A stretch of 64,000 nt of DNA from Lysobacterales bacterium (GTDB lineage Bacteria > Pseudomonadota > Gammaproteobacteria > Xanthomonadales > SZUA-5): contig JALHRS010000012.1 in assembly GCA_022841325.1 (NCBI GenBank), forward strand, positions 1 through 64,000. The letters run 5' to 3'. Shown here piece after piece: positions 18,672 through 28,760 of this stretch. Position 1 is the stretch's first letter. Every line of letters starts with the position of its first letter. The position numbers and the translations under genes are program-made. The notes beneath the pieces were generated by a model. The model searched no databases and had not been told where the DNA came from. It saw only the letters and a program-made list of their open reading frames with translations.

Positions 18672-20228
18672 CTACTTGTGGAACATCTGCAGCATGCGCT
18701 GCGTGACGGCGAATCCGCCGAACATGTTCACCGCGGTGAGTGCGAGTGCCGCGACCGCCATCCAGCGTATCCAGCCCTCAGGTCCAAGCTGGACCAGGGC
18801 GCCGATGGCGATGATGCTGCTGATGGCGTTGGTGACGCTCATCAGCGGCGTATGCAGCGCCGGCGTCACGTTCCACACCACCATGTAGCCGACAAAGCAG
18901 GCCAGCACGAACACCGTGAAGTGCGCCAGGAAGGCTGGAGGAGCACCCGAGCCGATGAACCAGAACAGCAGTGCGGCCGCCCCGAACATGATCGCGGTGC
19001 TTTTCGCCGAAGCCGGAGCGCTGGCCTTGCCGTGACCGCCACTCTTCTTCTGCACCGGTGCCGCCGGTTTCGCGGCAGGCGCCGCAACGGGTAGTTTGGG
19101 CGCCGGGGGCGGCCAGGTCACTTCGCCGTTCTTGACGACGGTCAGGCCACGAATGGCATCGTCGTCCATGTTGACGTCGATGTTGCCATCCTTGGTCTTG
19201 CACAGCTCTTCGGTAAGCCGGAACAGGTTGTTGGCGTACAGGGTCGATGACTGCTTGGCCAGCCGGCTGGTCAGATCGGTGTAGCCGACGATGGTCACGC
19301 CATGCTTGACCACCGCCTGGCCGGGCTCGGTCAGCTCGCAGTTGCCGCCGCGTTCGGCCGCCATGTCGACGATCACGCTGCCGGGCTTCATGCTCCTGAC
19401 CATCTCGGCGGTGATCAACAGCGGCGCCGGCTTGCCCGGGATCAGCGCGGTGGTGATGATGATGTCCACCTCCCTGGCCTGCTTGGCGTACATCTCGCGC
19501 TGGGCCTTCTGGAAGCCCTCGCTCATCACCTTGGCGTAGCCACCGCCGCCGGATCCTTCCTCTTCATAATCGACCTTGACGAATTCGCCACCCAGCGAAA
19601 CCACCTGATCTGCCACCTCGGCGCGGGTGTCATTGGCGCGCACGATGGCGCCGAGTCCGGCCGCAGTGCCGATGGCCGCAAGTCCGGCGACGCCGGCGCC
19701 GGCGATGAAGACCTTGGCCGGCGGCACCTTGCCGGCGGCCGTGATCTGGCCGTTGAAGAAGCGGCCAAAGGCGTTGGCAGCTTCGATCACGGCGCGATAG
19801 CCGGCCACGCCGGCCTGCGAGGTCAGCGCATCCATCTTCTGGGCGCGGCTCAGCATGCGCGGCAGACTGTCGATGGCCAGCACCGTGGCCTTCCTGGCAC
19901 TGAGCTGCTGCATCAACTCGGGGTTCTGCGCCGGCCAGATGAAGCCGATCAGGGTGCCGCCTTCGCGCAGCAGGCCGACTTCCTCGGTGGTCGGAACTCC
20001 CACCTTGAAAACAATGTCCGAGGCTGCCCACAGTTCGGGAGCGCCGGCGATGATCTGGGCGCCTGCCGCCACATAGCTGTCATCAGCGCAATTCGCGGCA
20101 TCGCCCGCGCCTGATTCGACGGCGACCTTGAAACCGAGCTTGATCAATTTCTCGACCACTTCGGGGACGGTCGCAACGCGCTTCTCGCCCGCCGTGACCT
20201 CTCGTGGCACTCCGATAGTCAGTGACAT
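18672..20228 (-). CDS. pntA: NAD(P) transhydrogenase subunit alpha
   Basis: 518 aa single-polypeptide alpha subunit, as in enterobacteria. N-terminal alanine-dehydrogenase-like NAD-binding domain ([44 protein letters not shown] with the Rossmann GxGxxG), an Ala/Pro-rich linker at about 375-405, then the membrane part ([20 protein letters not shown] to [20 protein letters not shown]). It binds NAD(H) in the cytoplasm and anchors the complex. First gene of pntAB. Confidence 0.97.
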   Translation of the reverse strand: MSLTIGVPREVTAGEKRVATVPEVVEKLIKLGFKVAVESGAGDAANCADDSYVAAGAQIIAGAPELWAASDIVFKVGVPTTEEVGLLREGGTLIGFIWPAQNPELMQQLSARKATVLAIDSLPRMLSRAQKMDALTSQAGVAGYRAVIEAANAFGRFFNGQITAAGKVPPAKVFIAGAGVAGLAAIGTAAGLGAIVRANDTRAEVADQVVSLGGEFVKVDYEEEGSGGGGYAKVMSEGFQKAQREMYAKQAREVDIIITTALIPGKPAPLLITAEMVRSMKPGSVIVDMAAERGGNCELTEPGQAVVKHGVTIVGYTDLTSRLAKQSSTLYANNLFRLTEELCKTKDGNIDVNMDDDAIRGLTVVKNGEVTWPPPAPKLPVAAPAAKPAAPVQKKSGGHGKASAPASAKSTAIMFGAAALLFWFIGSGAPPAFLAHFTVFVLACFVGYMVVWNVTPALHTPLMSVTNAISSIIAIGALVQLGPEGWIRWMAVAALALTAVNMFGGFAVTQRMLQMFHK

Positions 20229-20671
20229 TCAGTTCTCCAAAACTCGTTTCGTCAGCATTAGGAACCCGGTCTGGACTGCAAACTACGCCAGCAATCCATC
20301 TCCCCGTTGATGCGCATCAAGAAAGCAGCGAGCAAGCAGCCACCCGGCGAGCGCAGGGTGTCGTCCTGCCAGTCTGCCATACGCCGCTTCACGACCCCAA
20401 GCCCTGTGCGCGGGAACCGGCGCTTCACCTTGTCACGTAGGCCGCTTGGCGGCCAAGGTGACCTACGTTCCGGTGACTCTGGCCTTGGTAGGTCACGTTG
20501 CGCTTGCGCTACGTGACGCTCTTGTCCGGCCCTGCACCGAAACTGGCGCTTCACCGTGTCACGCAGGCCACGTCGCGGCCAACGTGACCTACGTTCCGTT
20601 GACCCGGGTTCGATCTGCCATCGCGCGGCAACCCACGTAGAATCGAAGCACCGCACCAGAATCCCTTCGCC
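20229..20671. repeat. Intergenic region with GTCACGTAG/GTGACCTAC palindromes
   Basis: No gene seen. Three related palindromic units near 20426-20475, 20488-20520 and 20555-20600 combine GTCACGTAGGCCGC or GTAGGTCACGTT with their reverse complements. Further copies are at 42616-42656 and 43535-43615. They are GTAG-headed and probably REP-like. The pntA promoter should lie next to 20228. Confidence 0.75.
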
Positions 20672-21265
20672 ATGACCGTCGAATCCAGACTCAGGCCGCT
20701 GACCGATCGGCAATCCACCCCGCAACGCTTCCTGGGCTTGCCAGCGCCCACCGAATCGGAACTGCGGGCCTTGATCGAGGCCGCCGCCAAGGTGTCGGAT
20801 CACGGCCGCCTGCGCCCCTGGCGCCTGCTGCTGATTCACGGCGAGGCGCGTGATGCGCTGGGTCAGGCGCTGGTGGACATGCGCAAGGCGCGTGGTGACG
20901 AGATGGATGAAGCGGTGTTGCAAAAAGACCTGCAGCGCTTCTCCCACGCGCCGGTGGTCATCGCCGTGATTGCCAGACTGACGCCGGATCACAAGATTCC
21001 GGAAGTCGAGCAACTGTTGTCGGCAGCGGCGCTGGCCCAGAACCTGCTGATCGGCGCCTGCGCCCTCGGCTACGGTGCCATCTGGCTGACCGGCTGGCCG
21101 GCCTACGACGAAACCGCGCTGCGCATGCTGGGCGTCGAATCCCACGAAAAGGTCGTCGGATTCATCCACATCGGCACCGCCCAGGGCGAAGTGCCGCCGC
21201 GCGAGCGGCCCAGTTACGAACAACTGGTACGCGAATGGCGTCCCGCCGACATGCCGGCCATCTGA
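20672..21265 (+). CDS. Nitroreductase family protein (YdjA-like)
   Basis: 197 aa, the compact size of the YdjA group of FMN-dependent nitroreductases. The FMN-binding signature AAAKVSDHGRLRPWRLLLIHG is at residues 36-56 and the second signature LLIGACALGYGAIWLTGWPA at about 127-146. Such enzymes reduce nitro compounds or quinones using NAD(P)H in the cytoplasm; the natural substrate is unknown. The stop overlaps the start of the next gene by one base, so the two are translationally linked. Confidence 0.88.
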   Translation: MTVESRLRPLTDRQSTPQRFLGLPAPTESELRALIEAAAKVSDHGRLRPWRLLLIHGEARDALGQALVDMRKARGDEMDEAVLQKDLQRFSHAPVVIAVIARLTPDHKIPEVEQLLSAAALAQNLLIGACALGYGAIWLTGWPAYDETALRMLGVESHEKVVGFIHIGTAQGEVPPRERPSYEQLVREWRPADMPAI

Positions 21266-22173
21266 TGAGCACTGCCGACGAACCGGTCTGTCTGGTCGAT
21301 GCCAGTCTCTACATCTTCCGCGCCTATCACTCCTTGCCGCCGGACTGGCATGACCGCGATGGCTGGCCCACCAATGCGGTGCAGGGTTTCGCCAGCTTCC
21401 TGCTGCAACTGCTGGAACAGGGCCAGCACAGCCATATGGCCGTGTGCTTCGACGAGGCCCTGGACAGCGGCTTCCGCCATGAAATCTACCCGGCGTACAA
21501 AGCCAACCGCGAGCCGCCCGATGAGGCCTTGCTGCGCCAGTTTGCCCACTGCAAGGCGGTAGCCGGCCTGCTCGGGCTGAGCATCCATTCCGATCAACGT
21601 TACGAGGCCGACGATCTGATCGGATCGCTGGCGGCACTGGCACGCAACCAGGGGCGGCGGATTCTGGTGATCTCGGCCGACAAGGATCTGACCCAGTTGC
21701 TGGGCGACGGCGACGAGCAGTGGGACTTTGGCCGCGACAAGCGCTACAACTGCGCCACGGTGGAGGAACGTTTCGGTGTGCGCCCCGACCAGATGGTCGA
21801 TCTGCTGGCGCTGGCCGGCGACCCGGTCGACAACATTCCCGGCGTACGCGGCGTCGGCCAGATCAGCGCCGCACGCCTGCTCGCGCACTTCGGCAGCCTG
21901 GATGAACTCTACAACCGGGTACAGGAAGTCGAGTACCTGCGTCTGCGTGGCGCCAAGTCGCTGCAGATCAAACTGATCGAGCACCGCGAACAGGCTTTTC
22001 TGTCACGACAACTCACGCAGATCCACTGCGCCGCACCGGTGCCGGATGATCTTGAGCAACTGCGTCCGCAGCAGCCGGATCTGGATGCGCTGGGCAGCCT
22101 CTTCGATGACCTCGGATTCGGACCCTTCCTGCGTCGGCGCGCAGCGGCCATCCACGCCCGGTTTGACGGCTGA
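21265..22173 (+). CDS. 5'-3' exonuclease (Xni/ExoIX-like flap nuclease)
   Basis: 302 aa from ATG 21265, which overlaps the upstream TGA. N-terminal VDASLYIFRAYHSLP and the metal-binding acidic residues in CFDEALDSGFRHEIYPAYKANR, YEADDLIGSLA and ISADKDLTQLLG match the 5'-3' exonuclease domain; a helix-hairpin-helix follows (GDPVDNIPGVRGVGQISAARLL). There is no polymerase domain, so it is a stand-alone flap/exonuclease like Xni rather than DNA polymerase I. A longer start at 21235 is unlikely because it would overlap the nitroreductase. Confidence 0.9.
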   Translation: MSTADEPVCLVDASLYIFRAYHSLPPDWHDRDGWPTNAVQGFASFLLQLLEQGQHSHMAVCFDEALDSGFRHEIYPAYKANREPPDEALLRQFAHCKAVAGLLGLSIHSDQRYEADDLIGSLAALARNQGRRILVISADKDLTQLLGDGDEQWDFGRDKRYNCATVEERFGVRPDQMVDLLALAGDPVDNIPGVRGVGQISAARLLAHFGSLDELYNRVQEVEYLRLRGAKSLQIKLIEHREQAFLSRQLTQIHCAAPVPDDLEQLRPQQPDLDALGSLFDDLGFGPFLRRRAAAIHARFDG

Positions 22174-22227
22174 TCCCGCAGCCGTAGGTTCTGCGCTTTC
22201 CGAACCGATTTCGCCAGATGCAAATGA

Positions 22228-22321
22228 TTCATTGCGAGGAACGCAGTGACGAAGCAATCCAGGGACTTGCGGCCGCGCATCTGGATTGCTTCCCCCGGAT
22301 CCAATCCGGGGTCGCAATGAC
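22228..22321. repeat. CATTGCGAG...GAAGCAATCC palindromic element, copy 3
   Basis: Inverted repeat opening with CATTGCGAGGAACGCAGTGA and closing with GTCGCAATGAC, the same family as the two elements near 17 kb. Lies between convergent genes. Confidence 0.8.
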
Positions 22322-22383
22322 GCCGCGTGGTGGTCCGCCGGCCGCGCCGGGCCACCCCGCATCCTGAGCGCCGCTTCGATCCC

Positions 22384-23790
22384 TTACTGCGGCTTCGCCG
22401 GCAGCGCGCCCTGCGTCCCCACTGCGTCCTCACCCTGCCAGGCAAAACGCGCCGAGACCTGATAGAGCTTGCGTGCTTCCGGGAAGAAGCCGGCCACCGG
22501 ATTGCCGGCCGCGTCATAGACATCGCGCTGGCTGTTGGGGATGAAATAGAAATCATCACCCACCATTGCCCCGTAAGTGGGCATTTCCAGCACATCCTTG
22601 TTGGCTTCGATCGGCTGCACCGCCTTGATCGCCATGTGGTCAGGCGTCAACGCAATCCGCAGCACGCGGGTCGGGATCGACCCGTTCTGCACCGCGATCA
22701 GATGGTCCTTGTAGAAATACAGACCATCGATACCACCCAGGTTCTGGCCTTCCTTGCTGAGATCACGCACTTCGCTCTTGCTGAGATCGGCCACGCGCAA
22801 GCCGAGTTCATAGTCGACGAAGTAGAGGAATTTCTGATCGGGTGTCACCGCGATGCCGCGCAGGCTGGTGGAGCCGGGCACGGTCAGCATGACCCGCAAC
22901 TCGCCTCCCTGCACCTGATAGATGACGTTGGTCAGTGCATCGGTGGCGTAGACGGTGCCGTTGCTGGAGACGGTGATCGAACCGAAGTTGCGCGGCGTCG
23001 CTGCCGGCGGCAGCGGATAGGCTTCGATCAGCTTGCCGGTCTTCAGATCCATCTTCAGCAGCGCCGCAAAGCCCATGTCGGCCGGCCTGTGGTTCATGTA
23101 CTGCGGCGCACCGGCGGTACCCACCCACAGAAAGCCGCGGGCATCGTCAGCGGCCAGCGCAAAGACGCTCTTCAGGCCCACCGTGGTGGCCGGCTTGGCC
23201 CAGACGCTCTGCTTCTTGCCGTCCAGACTGACGCTCAGAATTTCGCCAGTGCGCACGCTGCCTACCAGAAAGCGCTTGCCCTTGGCATCGTAGGTCAGGC
23301 TCTCGATCAGTTCCGGCGCGTCCTTCAGCGTGACCGCCACCTTGCCCTCGCCAAAGGGCGTGGCATTGGCTTCCAGGCCTTCGATGATGTACTTGAAGGC
23401 CTGCGTGTTGCGGATCGGGTCGAAGTCCTTGTCCTTGTCCGGGTTGATTGCCAGGCCCTGCTTCTGCACCTGGATCAGCAGGTTGTAGGCGCGGGTCTTG
23501 TCGTCCTGGATGGCGTAGGCCTCGGCCAGGCGATACATGAAGGTCGGGCTGTAGGGACGCAGCGCCAGCAGGCGCTCCATGGCATAGGTATAGCGGCGCA
23601 TGTCGCCCGCCGTCTTCCAGCCATCGGCCTTCTGCATGAGCTGCCCGATATCGGAGATCTTTGAAAGTTCGATCTGGGTGTCAGTGGGCGGCGGCGGTGG
23701 CGCATTGCGCAGGGCCTGGGCCGACAGATTGGAGGCTGCAAGAATCATTGCGGCCGCGCAAATATTGAGAACGTAGGTCTTTGATTTCAT
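22384..23790 (-). CDS. Exported SMP-30/NHL-like beta-propeller protein with TPR-like N-terminus
   Basis: 468 aa from ATG 23790, chosen because MKSKTYVLNICAAAMILAAS...LSAQA is a clear signal peptide; the frame is open 51 codons further upstream. Residues about 40-130 have helical TPR-like text (YAMERLLALRPYSPTFMYRLAEAYA). The rest resembles SMP-30/gluconolaconase-type six-bladed propellers (LIESLTYDAKGKRFLVGSV, LRGIAVTPDQKFLYFVDYE, LGGIDGLYFYKDHLIAVQNG). Probably a periplasmic hydrolase-like or ligand-binding protein; the substrate is unknown. Confidence 0.8.
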   Translation of the reverse strand: MKSKTYVLNICAAAMILAASNLSAQALRNAPPPPPTDTQIELSKISDIGQLMQKADGWKTAGDMRRYTYAMERLLALRPYSPTFMYRLAEAYAIQDDKTRAYNLLIQVQKQGLAINPDKDKDFDPIRNTQAFKYIIEGLEANATPFGEGKVAVTLKDAPELIESLTYDAKGKRFLVGSVRTGEILSVSLDGKKQSVWAKPATTVGLKSVFALAADDARGFLWVGTAGAPQYMNHRPADMGFAALLKMDLKTGKLIEAYPLPPAATPRNFGSITVSSNGTVYATDALTNVIYQVQGGELRVMLTVPGSTSLRGIAVTPDQKFLYFVDYELGLRVADLSKSEVRDLSKEGQNLGGIDGLYFYKDHLIAVQNGSIPTRVLRIALTPDHMAIKAVQPIEANKDVLEMPTYGAMVGDDFYFIPNSQRDVYDAAGNPVAGFFPEARKLYQVSARFAWQGEDAVGTQGALPAKPQ

Positions 23791-23941
23791 GACACCAACA
23801 GAGATTGGGAACGAAGTAGGGGCAATCCTGAGCCAGACCAGCAGCCTGGCTGCACAGCCCGACAAGCGTGGCATTATCGCGTGAGCCGCGCTGAACTGCG
23901 AAGCAATGCTGACCGCCCCCCGCCGATTAAGTTCCCTACTC

Positions 23942-24496
23942 ATGACCGATCAATCGATAGAAACCCTGTTCGCTGGCAAGTATGTGCACCTGCGCCGACG
24001 CGGCACCTGGGAGTACGCCGAGCGCGCCAATCCGCAAGGTGCGGTGATCATCGTGGCGGTCACGCCCGAGGACCGGGTGTTGCTGGTGGAGCAGTACCGC
24101 ATCCCGATCCAGTCGAAGACACTGGAGTTTCCGGCCGGACTGATCGGCGATCAGGCCAGCTTCGAAGGCGAATCCTGGCGCGAGTCGGCCCGTCGCGAGC
24201 TGCTGGAAGAGACTGGCTGGGACTGCGAGCATCTCGACAGCATCATGGCCGGTCCGAGTTCCGCCGGCATGAGCACCGAGATCATGCACTTCGTGCGCGC
24301 CCGCGGTCTGATGCGGGTGAATGCCGGCGGCGGCGACGCCAGCGAGGACATCATCGTCCACGAAGTGCCCGTCAACGAGATCGCCGCCTTCGTCGCCGCC
24401 AGGATGGCCGCCGGCTACGCCATCGACCCCAAGGTCTATGCCGGCATCTATTTCCTCAATCACGATGCCGCAGGGCGCATGCTAGGGGCTCTCTGA
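23942..24496 (+). CDS. Nudix hydrolase, ADP-ribose pyrophosphatase type
   Basis: 184 aa from ATG 23942. The Nudix box runs from GLIGDQ through ESARRELLEETGWDC, with the REllEEtG core intact and the GDQ insertion typical of NudF-like proteins. VLLVEQYRIPIQSKTLEFPAGL before the box is typical of ADP-ribose pyrophosphatases. It likely cleaves ADP-ribose or related nucleotide sugars to ribose phosphate and AMP. The next gene begins 15 bp downstream. Confidence 0.88.
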   Translation: MTDQSIETLFAGKYVHLRRRGTWEYAERANPQGAVIIVAVTPEDRVLLVEQYRIPIQSKTLEFPAGLIGDQASFEGESWRESARRELLEETGWDCEHLDSIMAGPSSAGMSTEIMHFVRARGLMRVNAGGGDASEDIIVHEVPVNEIAAFVAARMAAGYAIDPKVYAGIYFLNHDAAGRMLGAL

Positions 24497-24511
24497 ACCG
24501 GCAGACAGCTC

Positions 24512-25123
24512 TTGCCCAGCCAGGTCGCGCGGATAGCACAACAGTTGACTGACCATCGCTGGGTACTGGTCCCGGACTGGCTGGACGCGCGCAGCCACCA
24601 GGATCTCTGCGCAGAGGCTCGGGCCTGTCATGCCGCAGGCTCGATGCGCGCTGCGAATATCGGGCGCGGCAAGGATGCACGACCGGGAGCTGGCAGCCGC
24701 GGCGACAGCCTGCAATGGCTGGACCACGACTCCCCTTCCGACCCCGTTCGCGCCCTGCTGTCGGCCGTCAGCCAACTGCGCGAACAACTGAACGCCCTCA
24801 CCTACCTGAATCTGGTCGAATTCGAAGCCCATTTCGCCCACTACCCGATCGGCGCCGGCTATCAACGGCATCTGGACCGCTTCCGCAGCGACGATGCCCG
24901 CGTGCTCTCGGCGGTGATCCATCTGGGCGATCCCTGGCGGGCCGAGCACGGCGGCGCGCTGCGCCTGTTCGTCGATCAGGATGACGGCAAGGAGTTCATT
25001 GATCTGCCGCCGCACCCCGGCCAGTTGATCCTGTTCCTGAGCGCCGAGGTCGAGCACGAAGTGCTGACCACGAACCGCGACCGCTACAGCATTGCCGGAT
25101 GGCTGCGCCAGCGAGGCGGCTGA
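24512..25123 (+). CDS. 2OG-Fe(II) oxygenase (prolyl-4-hydroxylase-like)
   Basis: 203 aa from a TTG start at 24512. The double-stranded beta-helix core shows the iron ligands in YQRHLDRF (HxD) and the distal His in SAEVEHEVLTTNRDRYSIAGWL, where the Arg of NRDR would bind 2-oxoglutarate. Such enzymes hydroxylate proteins or small molecules using O2 and 2-oxoglutarate. The close spacing to the Nudix gene suggests cotranscription; the substrate is unknown. Confidence 0.87.
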   Translation: MPSQVARIAQQLTDHRWVLVPDWLDARSHQDLCAEARACHAAGSMRAANIGRGKDARPGAGSRGDSLQWLDHDSPSDPVRALLSAVSQLREQLNALTYLNLVEFEAHFAHYPIGAGYQRHLDRFRSDDARVLSAVIHLGDPWRAEHGGALRLFVDQDDGKEFIDLPPHPGQLILFLSAEVEHEVLTTNRDRYSIAGWLRQRGG

Positions 25124-25416
25124 GACGCCAACGCCCCGTAGGAGCGACCTCGCGTCGCGAAGGGGGCGTAAACCGCACCATGTGGCGGGCTCGTTCGAAG
25201 AAGCTGGACGCGGAGAACGCAGAGGGGCGCGAAGAACGCAGAGAGAAGCAGATTCCGGATGGCATTCGCTCTTCTCCGCGTTCTCTGCGCGTCTCCGCGT
25301 TCTCTGCGTTATCCGCGTTGACGAGTCGGCTACCACATGGCCCTGAACGTGTTCGGGCGAAGGACTCCGATGTCAGCGCTCGCGACGCAAGCTCGCACCT
25401 TCCAAACAACGGGCAC
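25124..25416. repeat. GTAG palindrome and CGCGGAGAACGCAGAGG inverted-repeat element
   Basis: No gene seen. A GTAG-headed unit (GTAGGAGCGACCTCGCGTCG) starts at 25138. At about 25208-25322, GCGGAGAACGCAGAGGGGCG is mirrored by CTCTGCGTTATCCGCGTT; a second copy of this element is at 48495-48605, again directly downstream of a GTAGGAGC unit. The two families travel together. Confidence 0.8.
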
Positions 25417-25444
25417 AAAAAACCCCGACAGAAACCTGCCGGGG
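25417..25444 (-). terminator. Rho-independent terminator of aceBA
   Basis: Read on the minus strand: a nine-pair stem CCCCGGCAG/CTGTCGGGG (one G-U pair), loop GTTT, then six Ts. It lies 86 bp after the aceA stop. Confidence 0.93.
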
Positions 25445-25529
25445 TGAGAGTGCAATACCTCAAAGAACGAACCGGGACAGTCCCCGGGGCCATCCGCGCC
25501 GTTCAGAAACGGCGCGGCGGCGATTCTGT

Positions 25530-26819
25530 TCAGGCTACCTTTTCTTCGAGGAACTGCTCGTCCTCGGTGGAGCCCTTCAACGCCGTGATCGAAGAATGCG
25601 CGCCGGCGATGACCTGGGTGACCTGGTCAAAGTAGCCAGTGCCCACTTCGCGCTGGTGCCTGGTCGCGGTGTAGCCCAGCGGCTCGGCCGCAAACTCGGC
25701 CTGCTGCAGCTCCACATAGGCCGACATCTGACGCGACTTGTAGCCCTTGGCCAGCTGGAACATCGAGAAGTTCAGCGCATGGAAACCGGCCAGCGTGATG
25801 AACTGGAACTTGTATCCCATGGCACCGAGTTCGCGCTGGAACTTGGCGATGGTGGCGTCGTCCAGGTACTTCTTCCAGTTGAAGCTCGGCGAGCAGTTGT
25901 AGGCCAGCATCTTGCCCGGGAACTTGGCATGGATGGCGTCGGCAAACAGCTTGGCGAATTCCAGGTCCGGCTTGCCGGTCTCGCACCAGATCAGATCGCA
26001 ATAGGGTGCATAGGCCAGACCACGCGAGATCGCCTGCTCGGGGCCCATATTGCTCAGGTAGAAGCCCTCGACGGTGCGCTCACCGGTCAGGAAGGGCTTG
26101 TCGTTGGGGTCAACGTCGCTGGTGACCAGATCGGCGGCGAGCGCGTCGGTGCGGGCGACGATGATGCTCGGCACACCGGCGCAGTCCGCTGCCAGACGCG
26201 CAGCGATCAGCTTCTGCACCGCTTCCTGGGTCGGCACCAGCACCTTGCCACCCATATGGCCGCACTTCTTGGCGCTGGCCAGCTGGTCTTCCCAATGCAC
26301 GCCGGCGGCACCGGCCTCGATCATGTGCTTCATCAGCTCGAAGGCGTTGAGCACGCCGCCGAAACCGGCCTCGGCATCGGCCACGATCGGCTGCAGCCAG
26401 TCGAACTCGGCATCGCCCTCGGCGTGGTGCAGCTCGTCGGCGCGCAGCAGCGCGTTGTTGATGCGGCGCACCACGTTGGGCACCGAGTCGACCGGATACA
26501 GCGACTGGTCGGGATACATGGCGCCGGCGGTGTTGGCATCAGCTGCCACCTGCCAGCCCGACAGGTAGATGGCCTTGAGGCCAGCCTTGACCTGCTGCAT
26601 GGCCATATTGCCGGTCAGCGCGCCGAGCGCATTGACGTAATCTTCCGTGTGCAGAGAGCGCCAGAGCTTCTCGGAGCCGAGCTTGGCCAGCGTGTGCTCT
26701 ACGGGCACGGTGCCGCGCAGACGTACCACGTCGGCTGCACTGTAGGGGCGGGTGACGCCCTTCCATCGGGGATTGGTGGCCCAATCTTGTTCCAATTGCT
26801 CAGCAGTCAAAAACGCCAT
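25530..26819 (-). CDS. aceA: Isocitrate lyase
   Basis: 429 aa. The catalytic signature [14 protein letters not shown] is present with the active-site Cys, along with [17 protein letters not shown] and [10 protein letters not shown]. It splits isocitrate to succinate and glyoxylate, the first step of the glyoxylate shunt. The gene follows aceB after a 3-bp gap and has its own ribosome-binding site inside the aceB end (GAGGCTGAATC before ATG). A strong terminator follows. Confidence 0.98.
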   Translation of the reverse strand: MAFLTAEQLEQDWATNPRWKGVTRPYSAADVVRLRGTVPVEHTLAKLGSEKLWRSLHTEDYVNALGALTGNMAMQQVKAGLKAIYLSGWQVAADANTAGAMYPDQSLYPVDSVPNVVRRINNALLRADELHHAEGDAEFDWLQPIVADAEAGFGGVLNAFELMKHMIEAGAAGVHWEDQLASAKKCGHMGGKVLVPTQEAVQKLIAARLAADCAGVPSIIVARTDALAADLVTSDVDPNDKPFLTGERTVEGFYLSNMGPEQAISRGLAYAPYCDLIWCETGKPDLEFAKLFADAIHAKFPGKMLAYNCSPSFNWKKYLDDATIAKFQRELGAMGYKFQFITLAGFHALNFSMFQLAKGYKSRQMSAYVELQQAEFAAEPLGYTATRHQREVGTGYFDQVTQVIAGAHSSITALKGSTEDEQFLEEKVA

Positions 26820-26822
26820 GAT

Positions 26823-28433
26823 TCAGCCTCGTTCACGTTGCAATAGCAGCCCGTAGGCCGGGAGGGTAAGAAAACGCTCAAAACGCTCGGCCAGAGCCAA
26901 CTGCTTCAGAATTGCGGCGGCGGCATCCAGGTCGGTGGCGCTCAGCGGGTGATTGCCGTCCTTGAGCTTAACCACTTCCTCATTGAGCCACTGCTCCACC
27001 TTGGCAGCGTCGATGATTCGACCATCGTCCAACCTGGCACCGGTGCGCACCCACTGCCACAGCTGGGCCCGGGAAATTTCGGCGGTAGCGGCATCTTCCA
27101 TCAGGTTGTGGATGGGCACGCAGCCATTGCCCGAGAACCAGGCACCGATGTATTCCAGACCGATATTCATGTTCAGGCGCACCCCGGCCTCGGTGATCGT
27201 GCCCTGCTGCGGACGGATCAGGTCCTCGGCCGACACCTCGACATCGGGGCGCAGATTGCCCAGCTGATTGGCTTCGGGCATGTGCTTGTCGAAGATCTCC
27301 ATCGCAATCGGCACCAGCCCCGGATGCGCCACCCAGGTACCGTCGTGGCCGTTGCTGGCCTCGCGCTCCTTGTCGATGCGCACCTTGGCCATCGCTGCTT
27401 CGTTCGCTTCCGGATCGTTCTTGATCGGAATCTGCGCGGCCATGCCACCCATCGCAAAGGCGCCACGGCGGTGGCAGGTCTTGATCAGCAGCTGCGAATA
27501 GGCCTTGAGGAAACCGCTGCCCATCGTGACCTGCCCGCGCTCGGGCAACACCCGGCTGGCGTCGGTCTGGAAGGTGCGGATGTAGCTGAAGATGTAATCC
27601 CAGCGGCCACAGTTGAGGCCCACGATGTGCTCGCGCAGTTCGTAAAGAATTTCATCCATTTCGAAAGCGCCGAGCAGGGTCTCGATCAGCACCGTGACCT
27701 TGACCGAACCGCGCGGCAACTTCAGCCGGGTTTCGCAGTGATCGATGACCAGATTCCACAGCCGCGCTTCGATGTGATTTTCGAGCTTGGGCAGATAGAA
27801 ATACGGGCCACTGCCGCGCGCCAGCAGTTCCTGACCGTTGTGGAACAGGAACAGCGCGAAGTCGAACAGCGAGCCTGAAATCGGTTCGCCGTCGAGCGTC
27901 ACATGGGCTTCGTCCAGATGCCAGCCGCGCGGACGCACGATCAGAGTGGCGGTCTGATCCTTGAGCTTGTAGCCCTTGCCTTCGGGCGTGACGAAATCGA
28001 CCTGGCGGCGAATGGCATCAAAGAGATTGGCCTGGCCACCGATCAGATTGTCCCAGGTCGGCGCGTTCGAATCCTCGAAATCGGCCATGAAGGTCTTGGC
28101 GCCCGAGTTGAGCGCGTTGATGATCATCTTGCGATCCACCGGCCCGGTGATCTCGACGCGGCGATCCCACAGATCATGCGGAATCGGCGCCACTTTCCAG
28201 TCGCCCGCGCGGATGGCCGCGGTCTCGGGACGGAAATCCGGCAGCTCGCCGGCGTTGATGCGCTCCTGACGCGCCTCACGCGCCGCCAGCAGCCGCTTGC
28301 GCTCAGGCAGGAAGCGAATGCAGAGGTCTTCCAGGAATTGCAGCGCTTCCGGGGTGAGGATGCGAGCTGCATCGGCCGCGGGAGGAGCGACGACACGCAG
28401 ACGAGAGGTCGGCGCGGACTGATCTTGGGTCAT
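26823..28433 (-). CDS. aceB: Malate synthase A
   Basis: 536 aa from ATG 28433 (MTQDQSAP), the usual malate synthase A length; the upstream in-frame extension is not needed. Visible motifs include [22 protein letters not shown], the [21 protein letters not shown] segment, [15 protein letters not shown] and [19 protein letters not shown]. It condenses glyoxylate with acetyl-CoA to malate. With aceA it allows growth on acetate or fatty acids. No IclR-type or aceK gene lies nearby, so regulation must be elsewhere. Confidence 0.97.
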   Translation of the reverse strand: MTQDQSAPTSRLRVVAPPAADAARILTPEALQFLEDLCIRFLPERKRLLAAREARQERINAGELPDFRPETAAIRAGDWKVAPIPHDLWDRRVEITGPVDRKMIINALNSGAKTFMADFEDSNAPTWDNLIGGQANLFDAIRRQVDFVTPEGKGYKLKDQTATLIVRPRGWHLDEAHVTLDGEPISGSLFDFALFLFHNGQELLARGSGPYFYLPKLENHIEARLWNLVIDHCETRLKLPRGSVKVTVLIETLLGAFEMDEILYELREHIVGLNCGRWDYIFSYIRTFQTDASRVLPERGQVTMGSGFLKAYSQLLIKTCHRRGAFAMGGMAAQIPIKNDPEANEAAMAKVRIDKEREASNGHDGTWVAHPGLVPIAMEIFDKHMPEANQLGNLRPDVEVSAEDLIRPQQGTITEAGVRLNMNIGLEYIGAWFSGNGCVPIHNLMEDAATAEISRAQLWQWVRTGARLDDGRIIDAAKVEQWLNEEVVKLKDGNHPLSATDLDAAAAILKQLALAERFERFLTLPAYGLLLQRERG

Positions 28434-28760
28434 GGATGGCTCTCGTTGATAGCGCCGCACAGCCCCCTCCCAAGGCCTGTGCGGCAGATGAATCCGAGCC
28501 TAACGGACGAACGTAGTGCGCGCAAACCGGACCTTCGTCGGGGGTGAGCCGGCGACGTAGGGCGGCATCCGCCCACGTCAGACCAGCAACCGGCGAAAGC
28601 GCCCCGCAGGCGGATCCCGCCGACCGACGCGCGGAAGATTCGCACTCGGAACCTTCAGGCAAAACCATCCATTGCCTCTGACAGAGATCCGCCTTTCGCC
28701 TGCAGCGCAACCGGATCAAGCCCACCACACCCATCCGGCGATCCATTCCTGAACCTTCGA
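28434..28760. promoter_or_regulatory. aceB leader and repeat region
   Basis: No gene seen. The roughly 100 bp next to the aceB start (28418-28530) recurs in diverged form at 38178-38290. 28555-28638 is an 84-bp GTAG-headed repeat (GTAGGGCGGCATCCGCCC...) that recurs at 30779-30862 with a few mismatches. Confidence 0.7.

Noticed and set aside
28434-28530. Riboswitch in the aceB leader
   Set aside because: Copied elsewhere but I can fold no known riboswitch class; recorded as a repeat/leader instead.
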